Source of the DNA: Agelaius tricolor
Lineage: Eukaryota; Chordata; Aves; Passeriformes; Icteridae
Length of the DNA: 64,000 bases
NCBI GenBank assembly: GCA_023055355.1
Contig: JALJCS010000001.1
Coordinates: 93,729,381 to 93,793,380 of the forward strand
Direction of reading: 5' to 3'
In this document: positions 13,301 to 27,155 of the stretch, in pieces
How positions within the stretch are numbered: the first letter of the stretch is position 1
How the letters are laid out: each line of letters starts with the position of its first letter
Made by a program: the position numbers and the translations under genes
The notes under the pieces: generated by a model
What the model was told of the DNA's origin: nothing
Database searches by the model: none
The model's input: only the letters and a program-made list of their open reading frames with translations

Positions 13301-16300
13301 TTTCCTAGTTATTAACCAAGACATCTGTAAGTGTATAGGTATCAGAATGTAAGACAAATGAAAATTAAGATACTTCCATGCAGTGAGACAAACTAGAATA
13401 AAAGACTTTTATGCAATATCCAAAACAGTTTTGGCCTCGTAGATTTAGTGTGAAGAAACTCCCAGGCACCACCCTGTGAACAGGCATTGCTTGTTAGATT
13501 TTGGTTCTCTTTTAAATGTGATACAGGTTCAGGAAAATGCCATCTCTGCCTGACAAACATAACCACCAAATCCCAACAGTTGGGCTCACAAGCCCAGGAC
13601 TGTGCAGGCACTATAGCAGTGAGGGGCAATGCTCCTCCATAGGGCACACAGTGGAGTACAAGGCACAGAATTTCTTCTTTCCCATTTACAAAAGAAAACA
13701 AACAAAAAAAATCCTAAATGTTTACTACTATTTCCAAGCTCTTTGGAAAGCTCTTTTAAAATAAAAAAATAACTCTTAGCTTGATAATTAATATAAACTA
13801 TTCACACTAAATTCATACATCAAATTCCTAATCTGAAAGAGGATTTTTTAAATATCAATTTTACCGAACTTTTCAGAACCACTGTTGAATCTTTCTTTTC
13901 AAATATTTTTCATAATGCATAAACCTTTTTTTTTAATAGATGAATAACAAAGCTTCATTTCCTTTGAGAAACCCTGGGTTTGTAACGTATTGTCTATTCA
14001 CCTTTATTTTCTACATTGTGTAACAAAATATCCTGACATTCAATGCTATGCAAGACTCCAGACTTGCATAGCAAAAATTGCTTCAAGTTCATCCTGCATC
14101 ATAAACTGGGAGTTTGCTGAACTGTTTAGAGTCACATGTAATAAACACAGGCAACATTTTCATGTACCTTTGTATCCAGTCACTGAATGGCAACTTTATG
14201 CTGGTATTTCCCTTACTGTTCCCAATCCCTCACTTAAGAAATAATCTTATTGGTTTTCATCATTATGGCTTATTTCTGTATACTTTGATTTTATTTTCCT
14301 TCAAATCCCTGTTCTCTTTTGTATTGCTAAACAATTTATGACCACCTTGAATTTACTTGCCTGTATTCTAGCTTTTCTGTATATTCTATACTAATATTTT
14401 CTAGATCACACTCCTACTGACAGAAACTGATGGTGTGATCTATAAAACCAGACTTTTATATTGTAGTTTGTGATTGCTGCTAGATATGCCAAAGAGTGAT
14501 AGTGAAAGTTAAACAGGATAACAAATGAAGCACCACATTGTGTCAATATTTCATCTCTTCCAATTTTGCTGCCTATTGTAATTGTGATTTACTGTACTGT
14601 AATTGCATCAAAGGAAGTTAAAAAACATCAATTCAGATGTAATAATTTTCCTAATTTTCTTAATAATTTTCTTAATTCAGCTGAACTACCATACTGCTGT
14701 ACCTGTATGTTTTAATGAGCCTTTTCCTTGGATATTTATGTTACATTTAGTCCAGAGCCTCTTTCTTTAGCCATCCCATTAAATGGTACTCAGTGAAAAA
14801 AGTCTGTGTCCTATGAAAAGCTGCCCAGGCTGGCCTCAATTATTTTTTCTAATCAACTTGGGGAAATATATTTGATTCCTTTTATTATTTCTCCAGCTGA
14901 ATAGAGAACAATTAAAATTTCCTTCATTTCCATAATTATGTAGTTCTAACAATTTGTACCTCAAGCTCCTCCAGCTTCTTAACACACACACATTCCATTA
15001 TGTCTCAAAGGTCAGTTCAAAAGGCAATTTGCTTCAATACACCTTGTGAGAATGAAAACATTTACCTATAAATGAAAAACAATTACACCAGAATCACTGC
15101 TTTCAATAAAGTCAGACTTTAATACCAGTTTACAGCCTGTTCATTAAAATAAGACTTCAAGTGTCACCAGCACAAAATCTGATGCTATTCACCGTAACTT
15201 AAAAATCAATCCCAGAGACAAAGTTATTCATTAGTTCCTTTGGCACTAAGTACAAACACAGGTGCATCATCTGAAACTCAAACCTGGTCCCATGGATATT
15301 TTTAAGTACTGCACTATAGTCACTATATTCACTTCCTCAAAGCACCACAGAGACCCACCGAGGACTTCCTTGGGAAACCCCACCTTAACTTCTACTCATG
15401 GAAAACTGAAACAATGGAACTATTTGGAAATCTCAACATCCCAAATTCTAAAGACAGATAATGCAATGGTATGAAGAAGTATTTGGGACCAATATTCTGA
15501 AAGCATTTTGTTGGAAAGGTGAAATTTTTCATTAAGACTCTGTAAAATAGAGTAATGTAATAGTTACTCTCCACAGTTCCTGTTCAATATCAGTCAGTAT
15601 CAGGTCATTTTATTTCAAATGTTCGTACTGCTGAAGTCATTACATTTCTTTTTCTCGTTCTTTTACTTTTTTGGGCACATTTTTTTCCTATGGCCACCTG
15701 CTTTAGGATAAAAATGCTGTGGAACTCTGATGTCTTAAAAAGGTATTTCACAATACACCCACTTTTCCTTTTCCTGAATGCTTCTCACAAAACCAGCTCA
15801 TCTAATAGTTTCCCCTAATGCCACACTCTAGCAGAAAATTACACCACTTACTGGAGATTAGGACTTATTTTGCTGCAGGAGAAAGAAATCTAAAGCATCA
15901 CTGATCAAACAGTCAAATACTGTTATATCAAATTTATAGATACAGAATGCAAGATTTGAAAAAGTAAGATCATGTAACTCAACTCTCAGAAACAGGTTAT
16001 TTCACTGAGTTTTCTGAGTCCTATCCTCTGACTGATACCAGTCCTCTGGAAGACTGATACTTCTGTGTAATTCTGAGAAACATGCCACGTCCTCTGGAAG
16101 GGCTCCTGAGGACTGAGCTGTGCTCACCTGAACATTTCTTTGGTAGCTGACCCAACATCCCCTGTGCAGGCAGATGCCCAAGGACAAAGTACTCACCAGG
16201 CAGTGAGAAAAGAAGCTGTGCAAAATACAGGAACCGCAATTAAATCAGAATTGCTCTGTTCCTGCAAGAATGATGCATCTGTGCAACCATCTACAAAAAA

Positions 16301-18740
16301 AACAATGTGCTACCTTGTTACTTTACAGACAGCAATGGCTTTTACCAGGTTAGCTAACAAATTTCTTTACTCATACACATTTATTTTAATAACAGCATAT
16401 ATTTTCATGGTGTAGCCAGCTATAATGGCATCAATGTAAACAAAAATCAAAATTCCTAAATGAAAATTTAAGTTCCTTAAATGAAAACATTAAAAATTAT
16501 TAGAGGAATTTTCTATTTTTAATAATTTTAGCCATTACTTGCAGAGAATGGGTAGAAAACCACCAAGATCTTCCTAAGACGTATATTTCCTGTATTTGCA
16601 GGATCAATGCTAGAGGGTATATGCTACTTCCCTGAATTTATTTCAGCCTTATCAAAAAATAGCAACCACCATATTATTGAAGCCACAATACAAGCTTCCT
16701 CTTTATCCCTTTCTCTCTCTGTTTTCCCATATCTGTGTTTCTCCAAACTACCGTGGCTCCCACATCGCTCCAGTTTCGATTCCTTCTCTAAACATCCCAC
16801 AAGGCTTGTATGATTCCAAAATGCTTCCTCCTGCATCCCATACCAAGTTCCCAGTGCTGGCAGGCAGCAACCCTGTGAAACAGTCCAGTCTCTTACTCTT
16901 TGTGCTAGCTGTCTCCATCCCGCCTGGTTCTCTTTCCTTTTTTTTTCATTTTTGGTTTTAAACAGGACACAGTTACTGGATTTATGTTTCTGTGTATTAC
17001 AAATGATTAATATACTGATGATTTCCACAAACAATTCTTCGTTATTTTGGAAGTGACATCTCAGTGGGCTCCTCTCCCAATGCTTCTCAAACAGTGCTTT
17101 ATGCAAGTTTAACCCTTCCTCTGCTGAACACAACAGTTATGCAAGCTTTTATACAGAATATAAGCTATTTGAACTTTTAACTGTACCTGTATTGAATTTG
17201 TCCTGGTATCTGTTGCTCACTTCAGAATACCCATTGAGAGCACATATGAAATACTGGAGCAAAGGGCACAGTTGTGTCATGTAGAGTTTTAAGTACACCA
17301 TCTTTTCTTGGTTTTAGTTTTATGTCTGAGCAGAGTAAATGACCACTTAGTGCAGTAACATGACCCTTTAAAATATTCTGTACTCGACACACAACAAACC
17401 TGATTTAACATGCTCTCCAAATGCTGTTTTAAATCTCTCATATGCAAAAAGGAAAATATTCAATGTATTTTTTTCCTATAGTTCATGACTGAAAGCCATC
17501 ATTACCATTTGATCTCTTTTCCTTGAACTGTATATCACATGAAGTGTATGTGACCACTAACTTTTAAAATAGCCTATATACTTCTATTCACCTTATTTCT
17601 GTGATGAGACCTCACAGCAAGGATGGAATAACAATATGGAAACGAACTATCTAATCCAACTGGGCATATTTTATTGAAGTCTTATTACTTCCATGTGTAA
17701 GAAGAAACTAAAGCCAACTGCAATCCCCAATTTTTGGCATTCTCAGTATGCATTGTATCCAGCAAAAGAGAATTTCACTTTTTGTTTTCATTTTTACAGC
17801 ACAGTGATATTAGACATACAGACTTAACTTGATTGTTAAGAGATCAAGATTTTTAAGTGAATAAGAAAAGCAAAGTCTTTATAATGCCTAAAGCAATAGT
17901 GTTCTTTAAAAAGTTGCAACTTTTTATTTTAATCTCTTTCGCAGTATAATCTTTAAAGAACTCATATCAAAATTTTCATATGGATGATAGAATCTTCAAG
18001 AATGGAGATACAGAGTAATGACAACATGGTTATAACACAGAGTCAAGTCAGGCAATTTATATGAAAGAAACTTGTCATGGATAAATTCAATGCCAAAGAG
18101 TTATATTCAAATTTATTCTGAGGGAGCACATGTAATAGACCAATATTTCTTAAGATACAAAGCCTATTTTCCTAAGAAAGACGAATATAAAATTATGAAC
18201 AACTATAATAAAACAATTTTTTTAATATTGACAGAAATAAATAGCACTTTAATAAAGCATTTTCAACTTGGTTTTCTAAACAAGTGATATTTGTCAGATA
18301 TACCTCTGATATGAAAAACAACACCTCAAGAAGGATCAATCAGGTAAGTGGCTTTCTCAGGGGAGGTCAGAGAATTAAAAACTAATATTGTAATTTTAGC
18401 AATATATTGGGCATCCCATGTTTTTCCAATGATATTTACTGATAAAATTTTTTTCCACTCATTTTTTATCCACATATGCTTTCCTCTGTTATATGGTAGA
18501 GTTTGACTTTTCTGCTCACCTTAGAATAGTTTTCTCCTCAAGTGTTGATAATAATACAAGATGCTAGAAGACAGGCTCTTTTGGTTGAGTCTATTTCACA
18601 TTTTTGTGAGAATTTATAAAGGAAATTAATTTCCTGCACTCACAGCTGGCAGTATCTTATGGCTTTATTAGTCCTAGTTTAATCAGAGGCTATCTACTAA
18701 AGAACGGAGGTCAAATGCTGACCATTTAGAAGGATGAAAA

Positions 18741-19082
18741 ATCATGGAATCATAGAATGGTTTGGGTTGGAAGGTACTTTCATCTCATTCCAACTCTCTG
18801 CCATGGGCAGGGACACCTTCAACTAGTCCAGGTTGCTCAGAGCTCCTCCATTTAACCTGGCCTTGAACACCTCCAGGGATGAGGCATCCACAGCTTCTCT
18901 GGGAAACCTGTTCCAGTGCCTCACCACCTTCACAGTAAAGAATTTCTTCCATAAATTTAACATGAATTTCCCTTTGTTCAGTTTGAATCCATGACTCTTT
19001 CTTATCACTAAAGTTCCTGATGAAGTGCCCTTCTCCAGCTTCCTTGTAAGATACTGGAGGGCTGCTATGAGGTCTCCATGAA
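18741..19082 (-). mobile_element. CR1 LINE 3'-end fragment
   Basis: Clear minus-strand CR1 3' end. On the plus strand it opens with tcatggaatcatagaatgg, the complement of the ATTCTATG-type octamer repeats that end avian CR1 copies. It continues through the standard 3' consensus (gggttggaag..., ccatgggcagggacacc, cacctccagggatgaggc, cagcttctctgggaaacctg, ttccagtgcctcaccacc). It runs into the end of ORF2 around 19000-19082, where it is 5'-truncated. Among the copies here it is the closest to consensus and probably one of the younger. It has the same orientation as BCKDHB transcription and lies about 1 kb downstream of exon 9, inside intron 9. Confidence 0.93.
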
Positions 19083-20103
19083 ACCAAATATTTGGTTCTT
19101 AATACAGAAAACATTTTGGTGGAAAAAATGAATTTAACTTAATATAACTACATTAAAATTAGTTCAACTACTCTTTAAAAGAAACTGTACCACCAAGTTA
19201 AAGAAACATAGTGTTCTGATTCTTTCTGCATATTTAATTCAGAATTACACTCCCAGAACTAATAACTCTATTCCTTCCCATAAAAAGGCTAATTACCAAA
19301 CTTTAATAACTGCCTACATGGTTTATATTTTGAATATTGGGAATTTTACAATCCTATTTCATTCTAGTCCTTTAATTTACCTATCCTAAAATAATCAAAA
19401 AAGAGTCATCAGATAGTGATGGACACAATTTGGATGTTTCTAGAAACTGGAACTAATGATATGCACAGGAAAGAAATCAAGTTAAGGGGAAAATTTGCAG
19501 GGAGGTACAGGTATAAAACACATCAGAAAGCTCAGGACTTCCAAAACCTAATGCTCCAGCTGTAAGTGACACTGATGGACAACTCAGCCTGTCCAAGCTG
19601 CTCTATGTGCACAAGCTTGACACGTGCATGAGCATCACCACAAACACGGGAACAGCTTCTGCAGACTTTTCTCAAGAGGTCTCTGAACACTGTGTGTCAC
19701 ACTGTGTTATACTGTGCTGGACAGGAATGCTTTTTCTTTGTCTGATTTCAACATTCCTAGCATGCATTTTTAAGAAGCTCAAGGCATAAGCATATGAGAA
19801 AAATAAAAAAGAACATTAAAACCAGACTACACATGAAGATTTTTCCCCTGCATCTCACAGTGCACATTCTCCCTGTTTTGCTGTGGAAGTTAAATTTCTA
19901 GCTTAGCAGACACTATGCACAGTGCCTAGTAGGTACATGATTTCTCATCTGCTCAGATAAAGAAAGGCAAGCATGCACAAAACTGCAAAACAGAATAACT
20001 TTAAAAAAATATAAAACCTCAACTTTTAATTTAGTGTTCAGTATTTCTTCTACAGGGAAACATTCATCCACACAGAACACTTAAAAACAAATAACCTGTG
20101 TAC

Positions 20104-20190
20104 CTGAACTGTGGAACTGATTTCAGATGCAAATCCTCCTGTCAGGGGAGCCTCATGGCTAATCAGCAATCGCCCAGTCTTTGCCACCGA
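20104..20190 (-). CDS. BCKDHB: BCKDHB coding exon 9 (E1-beta residues 318-346)
   Basis: Exon of 87 bp (29 codons, phase 0 to 0): [19 protein letters not shown] followed by [10 protein letters not shown]. The [14 protein letters not shown] block is the signature of the C-terminal E1-beta domain and is identical to mammals as remembered, apart from Ala for Ile at the third residue. The acceptor is CCTTTTCAG|TCGG and the donor CAG|GTACAC. If intron 9 were retained, the frame would run on for only about 17 codons before a stop. The exon is isolated: 28.5 kb of intron separates it from exon 8, and the final coding exon lies more than 20 kb further on. Its high conservation within AT-rich sequence makes the call secure. 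Confidence 0.95.
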
Positions 20191-21898
20191 CTGAAAAGGA
20201 AAAACAAACACCCAAAATGTCACCAAATTACAGCTCTTGTGATTTCTTACTTGTACTACTTGTGGAATATATGAAATATGTGACTTTGTTAGCAGTGTTA
20301 GAACACAGCTCCTTTTCCCCTCTTGCATTTCCAGTGAACAATAAATTATCCTAAAATACTCAACTGAGTCATTAATAGAATGGTTTTATACTTACTATAA
20401 AAGTATTCACATTTTCCACTCAATTTTAAGCAAGTATCAAGAATAAATTTAAACCCGTTTCATATTAATTTACCCTATCAATGCAAACTGTAACATTTCT
20501 GAAAAGGAATAAAGATTTTAACAAGTAGCCAGTAAAAAACTGAGTCCTCAAAATACTAAAATATGCATACACAAAGAAATTCTTCCCTGATATCACTGTA
20601 CAAATAGATTCTATATAAAATCATAAACCACTGCTATCCAGAAAGTAAAATTGCTAAATAAAAATTTTAGCAAGAAACGTGTGGATTAGTGCTGCATATT
20701 TAAATTTTACATGGCAATTAGTAGTACCATTTTCTAATTTTAGATTTCTATGTTTGTGCAGTTGTTATGTAGTCTACTTCATAGCTAAATAAAGAGCATA
20801 ATATATACAGATGACTTAACCAAAACTGTGCTCCTTGCAGACAGTAAAAATGAAAGCAAAATATTTTTAATCTTATGGGAAATATAAAGCTTCACCATAC
20901 AGAAATATATTGATGTTTATTGGAACTATGCTAAATTGACTGAATCCAACAGTATCGGATACCTTTAATAAGAAATATGGTAGCAAAGTCTCTGCTTCCA
21001 TGACATGTATTTTAAAATTATTATAATAAAAAGGCTCATTAAAAAGTTTCATAAACTTCTAGATATGCGCATCAAAAAAAATCAGATTACTGTGTATGTT
21101 AATCTTTCAAGAACAGTTGCAGTCTGACATTGAAGATAAGTACACAGTGTACTGCTGGTCGAATATTATCCATCAAGTGGAAGAGCCCAAGACAGTGTTT
21201 GCTATCAGATCAGACATTCTGAATACTGTGATCTTTAATTTAATGTCTATACCAGCACACTCTCCAGTCAGACAGCTCCATGTTATCTACATAAGAGGAT
21301 ACATAAAGGCAATGCCCTAATTATGCAGCTTTCTCTCTGATTCAAGTATTTTACTAATTCTTTTGCTTTTCTAGCAATGACTCAATCAGTGGCTCTAAGC
21401 AGCTCATGCACAGATGTACTGGCAACTTGTAGGCTACGAACATGTTCCGTATACTCTACTATGAAATGGTTTGAAAACATTCAGAGCTAAACAAGACAGA
21501 AAAAGTAATTTCAGCAGTTGGAAAGTAATCCAGTTACATAGGCTGATTTCTGGGGTATTTTTCCAGCACTGGAAATTCATATCTAAAGGAACAGAGGTAT
21601 TAACTGCGCCATAAATCTGTCCAGTACATTAGAATAACAGTTCCACGAACAAAATGTACGCTCTAGTTTTAAGTTGATATTATTAAAACTGATAAAATCA
21701 GTTGCTATAGTACAAGTTGCTATAGTAAAACTGATACAACTAATCAATGTTAAAGTTCAGTCTGGTTGTTCATGTGTTTTTTAATCCTCTTTATTTCAAA
21801 GAAAGATTCTTTTGCATTACAAGCTGTCATTAAAGTTACAGATTTTGTTCCTCAGATAACAGAGTATAATCTAACACTGTTGGTATATGGGAAAATTC

Positions 21899-21960
21899 AC
21901 ATGGGGTCAGACCAATAATCCGTCAGTCCAGTAAATTATCTCCTCAAAGAGATGATTTAA
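21899..21960 (+). repeat. Possible old interspersed repeat (gtcagaccaat...gtcca motif)
   Basis: The segment ggtcagaccaataatccgtc followed by agtccagtaaattatctc resembles a common amniote interspersed repeat whose core reads roughly 'atcagaccaatggtccatct, agtccagtat, cctgtctc'. I recall that core but cannot assign it to a named family without a repeat library. A second similar segment lies near 47640. Boundaries are uncertain. Confidence 0.35.
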
Positions 21961-22599
21961 TGTTTAGGGTAAAATAAGAAAAGGACCTTAAATGTGTTCC
22001 TTCACTATGTCTCAGTCTCCAAATACTTTCACATCTCCCATTTCTTGAATCCAATATTGTCTTTTATACTAAATAATTAATAACTTTTATTCATCTCTTC
22101 TCAAATTGAATCCATGTAAATAAAGTAAAGGCGGGGGAAAGGGGAAAATAATCTCTTCTCGGTAACCTGCTTCTACTCTGTGAGAAATCCTTGTTTTTAC
22201 ATATGATTCCCACGGGCTCCAAGGAAGTCCATGTCTGTGGGAACTTGTTAAGAGTGAACAAGCAGCTGTGATCACCAAGCATTGCATACAAACATCTCAG
22301 CCCTACTATAACACAATATATGCATCACTCCTGCTACAAAATCATGCAGAGGTTTGGTGCTTTTAGAGCCCAACCAACCCTACAGTGCGTTTTTCAGGAA
22401 CACATGCAATCTTAAGTATTTCTAGTGTTTGTAAATGAGTCATACCTATTAGTAAATTGTTCCAGTTTTTACATCCCTTCCTGGTTACAATTTTACAATT
22501 TTGCACCCTATTTCCAAACTAATTTGGCTGACTTACATTCAAAGCTGCTGCTTCATGTTTTATTTCTGTTTGCTAGAAGGAGGCACTATTATCACATTT

Positions 22600-22840
22600 C
22601 TGCTCCCATATGAATACATTAAGAGTGTGATCAAATGGTCTCTTAAATATGATTTTGATAAATTAAGAAGACTGAGCTCTAAATCTTTCAGCAAACAGCA
22701 CATTTCCAATTCCTTCATCATTCTTGCAATCCTAACCTGAATCATCATCTCCAGTTTTCTATCTCCTTCTTGAAGCACACCCATCTGGAACCAGCATTCC
22801 AGATTTTATCAGAACACCATCAAATGAAAAGATAATACAG
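22600..22840 (-). mobile_element. Degraded CR1 LINE fragment
   Basis: On the plus strand, ttcttgcaatcctaacctga at about 22720, then atcatcatctccagttttct, gaagcacacccatctggaac and ccagcattccagattttatc follow the order of the antisense CR1 consensus (contents 'cttctccagtagttcc', 'gagcccagaactgg', 'cagtattccagatgtgg'). Divergence is high, so this is an old copy. The left part (22600-22700) is less certain than 22700-22840. Confidence 0.5.
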
Positions 22841-25800
22841 CTGCAGTACTGCAGCTCTTGGATGTATGAGGCCTGTTGGCCAAAGCATAACTGGACAAGT
22901 CCAGCTTTCACTGATAACTGGAACTCCCTGCTGGTGGGAAAGAAGGTTAAAGGATAATGGCTTCCTGGAATAAAGATGAAAATATAGTGTGCCTTTATTA
23001 TTTCAAGACACAAAATTATATTTTGGATATACTGAAAAACATCTTATGTGCCTGAGCTTAGCTCAATTAATAACCTTATCTTCTCTTTATCAGTAACTGT
23101 CTATTTTACTGGTTTCTTAGCTGTTTCTTACCTCTAACTTTTTACCAGTAATGGTTATAATGTTTTGAATATATTTGACAGAAATATTAAAAAACAGGTT
23201 CCAAATCCAACTTTGCAGGAACTTGAGACTATTTCCATTCACTATCACATTCACCACACAGTTACAAGTCAGCTCACTACTAATGTCTTACTTTTCAAAC
23301 TATGATAATTTATTTTGAGCACCTACTAAATGTTCTCAATGCTGAACAGTTGAGCATGTATTTCTAATTACTGTTGAATAGCTGCTAAATTTCTTGGTAG
23401 TGTCTTCTGAGCTTACAGATTATTCTCCCCAATTAATTTAGTACAGGTTTTTTGTGGAAAAACTGATCCATAAGGTATCAGACTAAGAAATTCCTGGTCA
23501 AGAAATACTTTCAGTTAGCAAATATTTTGCAAACATATTGCAGTCTTTGTATGCCCTCTTAATTTTAATTATTCTCTTGTTTTTTCTGTCTACATATGAC
23601 AGCACAATACAGTAATAACAGCAGACAATAACAACAGATGGGATTCTTCTAGATACAATTTTTAAATATCTATTATCATGTAAAAATATTTTAGTTGGCA
23701 TAGCTTAGAACAAAGCCCAGCAAACACATTCATAGTGTCCTAGAAAGCTAACATTTAATTTCAATATCTTCAAATGAAAATTTAATCTTACTTCCTGGAA
23801 GCAAAATAGTTATTCAGTTAAAAGTGCAAATTTCAAAACTAGCTGCTCTACTATCTACAGGGCACAGCAGACATGGTTAGTGATTATTTGCAGGTATCAT
23901 CATTGTTCTTTTATAAGGCACTAATTTCACTTTATAAATCTATGGCAAAACATTAGTTCCTGTTAATTTAGACAAGGTGATTATTCAACTGCCAGGATTC
24001 CAAAGCCCAATATTCAGAAGAGCATTTGGAGTACAAATAAATGCAGCTCAATAACATCAGATAATGGAGTCCTCAACCTTCAGATTTCCTAGGAAACACC
24101 ACTGCATAAAACTGGAGAAAACATTGGCTAAATCTGCACAGTGTAGCACACTGGCCAGCATATAATCCTACCATTTTACCACCTTTTCTGAAGGTGGACA
24201 GATGGATTGGTTTTATTGGTCTGAATTAGGTAGAGAAAAGGATGGCCTTTCAAAGAACAATGTATTTTGTCCCCTCACAACCAAACACTTGTATTTCTGT
24301 AAGGGATTGATTTGCCCCACTTCCCCAACATCCCCATTCTGTCTTCCAAAGCCGCAGTCTTTACAGTTTATTACCTAAGTAAAAAACTAAGATTTTGAAA
24401 TGCATGCACATTCTGCATCTCATGAAGATTATTTTTGAAAATATGTCTTCAAAAGTGTGGTATGCCTTAAGAGATTAGCACTGATAAAAATGTTCCTTCT
24501 TTACAACTAGAAGTTGTTGCTTCCTGATCTTTAATGTCTACATATACTTCAGAGGGCACCAAGAGATTCTGCATGTATATCACATCTCAAATTAAATGAA
24601 AATGGAATTTTTTTTTTTTGCTATCTTCAGTAACAGACCATAAAGGGAAGTCAGAAGCAATATCCAGGCACTTAGAGAGCATGGCTTCTCCTTGTATCAT
24701 GGTCACTCTGTGCTGTCACAGCCAAGTTCAGATGACACAACCCTGGGCTTCCAAAAGGGAGAGGTCCTACCCTGCCCAGAACCTCTTTTTCCCAGACCAT
24801 CCCTGACATCTCCTCAACACCGAGAGGGCTACTGGGAAAGTCACTTGAAGGGGATAATCTGATTTATCCTGTACAGTTAGCACAGAGCAGCAAACACCAC
24901 TTCAGAGACAGATTTCGAGATGGAAAGTACTTCAAGATTTGCACAGAAAAAGCTTCAGCAGTGCTCTCTCCTGGAAGGCAGCAGAGACCCAGGTTATGGC
25001 ACATCAATGTCACCTCTGCTATAGCCAATCATTAGAGAAGAGACTCTAGGGCTTTAAACTATTAAATTAGCCCTCTAAAAAAACACAGAAACCAATACTG
25101 TCTATACTTTTCCACCTCAATTTCACTGTCATTTCTGTTTTACATTGGTGTCATTCACAAGAATGACAACTGATAGTGCATCAGACAAAAAAAGGCTAAC
25201 AGCATGATCTAATAAGGAAATGTAAAAAAACCTAATGCCTTTGCAAAACAAATGTTTTCAGGGTGCACTCTGAAGGTTTTCTGAGATGCAGCCCAGTGTT
25301 TTTATAGTGAAGCAGTTGAGCAAATTGTTTTCAACCTCCCTGACCACACTCTCTATCCAAGAGTTTCTATAATCACTTTTCTGTTCAACTCTCAATTCAT
25401 TTTGTTGGATGTTTTCTCCTCTCCTACAGGCATCGATGACAGAAGAAAACAACACAAGCCTGGCACTTCCAAGCACATTGAAATCCAAGTGCTGACACCA
25501 CCAGTAACATATTCTGCCCTTACTTAGGAGAAAGCAGCCAACCAAAATGAGTTTGATGCTAAGCCACATGTAACACTACTGCTCTCCACATATAGCAACA
25601 CCACAACTACCAGTGTAACCAGCTGCTTCACTGACACAGACACTGCCTTTAGAGATATTATCAAAGTCAAACTTTTCTTATAAATAGCTGTTATTTTGTC
25701 ACAATGGTAAGCTAGCTATTTTCTTTAAGAAGAAAATTCTGTTCTCAGAATAAAAAAAGATTTTTCCATCTCTTACAGAAAAGGATTTTTTTTTATTATG

Positions 25801-27123
25801 TTCACTTTCCCCTTTAAATTTTTGCATGCCTTTGATTGTGTTTTTTAGAGACCATAAAAATTTCCTGCATAATCAAAAAACTAGCTTTTCACAATAATTT
25901 GCAAAAAGCTGGCAAAAGTACTGAAATGATATTTTTATTGTATTCCATTTTGTACTGAGCACGTATGAAGCAATTATAAAACCGTATAAAAATGAACATT
26001 AATTGATATGTGCTTTTGCTGAAAAAAATCAGAATATGGAAGCTTTAAAAAATTACTTGGCAAAGTTTCAATAAATGTCTTGAAAAACATTTTCCTTTTT
26101 CATTTTTAGACCAGCTTAAATGAATTTGTGCTTGGAAAACGTAAATCCTGAGGGAGGCTACTCTCCCCATTCCATTAGTTCTACCTTCCCTTTAACGTTT
26201 CAATAACAAATTGCATAGCAGCATTCTTGGTACTGAACACCACAAGCATAGGGATAGAATTAAGATCCCAGATTTGTATTCAGCACTTCCCACAGAGAAA
26301 TATGTAACATAATCTGCCAGATAAATCACTGAGGATTACATTCACTTAGCACAATCAGATCCACAGGATGACACATCCCAGCTACAATGAATTGTTTGTG
26401 CATGTGATACACTGACAGTCTAGAAAATGCAGTTATTCCATCCCCTATTTCCAGACATCCCAGAGGATGAAACCCACTGGATTTTTGGGATCTCTGGAAA
26501 ACCAAATAGATCCTCAAGCACCATTTTTCCCCCCTAGGGTCCTAAGAAAAGGAATAGAAAGGAAGGGGGGCAGTTTGTGTCCTAGTAGCCTGGGCACAAG
26601 AAAACCCTGCAGCTTCCTAACAATCATGTTCTAGCTTGCAAATTATAGCCCAAGAGTGCCTTCTCCTAGAAGCAGGAAAACTAGGAAAAGTATGCCCTCT
26701 TTAAAGGTCCAACCAACAAAAACTAATTCTTAACATTGAAGAAAAAATCAAACAGGAAACCAAAATAACATCATTTGCTGTGGGTTTCAACAGAACTAGA
26801 TTTCCAGAGAAGGAAAATGAGAGATGTACTCTATCACAATGTCTATGCTCCACTTCCAAAAGTTGACTGAAACTCATTGAGTCATTTTTCAATAAAGTCA
26901 AGACAATTCCCAGATAAACAAATGGCATGAAAACCATTATTTCATCAGTTCGACAGCCCAAAGCATGAATGAGATTTCTCAACTGCTGGTAACAAGGCAG
27001 TCAGCCTTACCCTCCTGTTAAAGATTCTCTTAAGTATAACAAATATTATCACAGTATTGCAATTGTATAGCAGAGAATCCTAGCCTAACACTGGCACCAA
27101 TCTATGAAGATCAAAGATAAATC

Positions 27124-27155
27124 TACTTGGAAAGAAAAATACTTGGAAAGAAAAA
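27124..27155 (+). repeat. Perfect 16-bp tandem duplication
   Basis: The unit tacttggaaagaaaaa occurs twice back to back with no mismatch (27124-27139 and 27140-27155). It lies within intron 8 and looks like a recent slippage or duplication event. Confidence 0.95.

Larger units (their letters stand above)
1..20103 (-). other. BCKDHB intron 9 (partial)
   Basis: AT-rich intronic DNA. I looked on the minus strand for the last BCKDHB exon (ending in a DKWKCYDALRK-like segment) and did not find it, so it should lie to the left of the window. Recognisable content is an old plus-strand CR1 fragment near 1700-2380, a minus-strand CR1 fragment at 18741-19082 and a 14-base T run at 7287-7300. Open reading frames here are short and show no recognisable domains. 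The longest, 169 codons on the minus strand at 16624-17133, has no known motif. Confidence 0.85.

Noticed and set aside
16624..17133. 169-codon open frame on the minus strand, one of the longest in the window
   Set aside because: No recognisable domain, low-complexity KTERERDKEE-type stretches, and no flanking splice or promoter evidence that I could see. One open frame of this length in 64 kb read in six frames is plausible by chance. A protein search or RNA-seq coverage would decide.
1..20103. Search for the final BCKDHB coding exon
   Set aside because: No minus-strand segment resembling the E1-beta C-terminus was found, so it is taken to lie outside the window.
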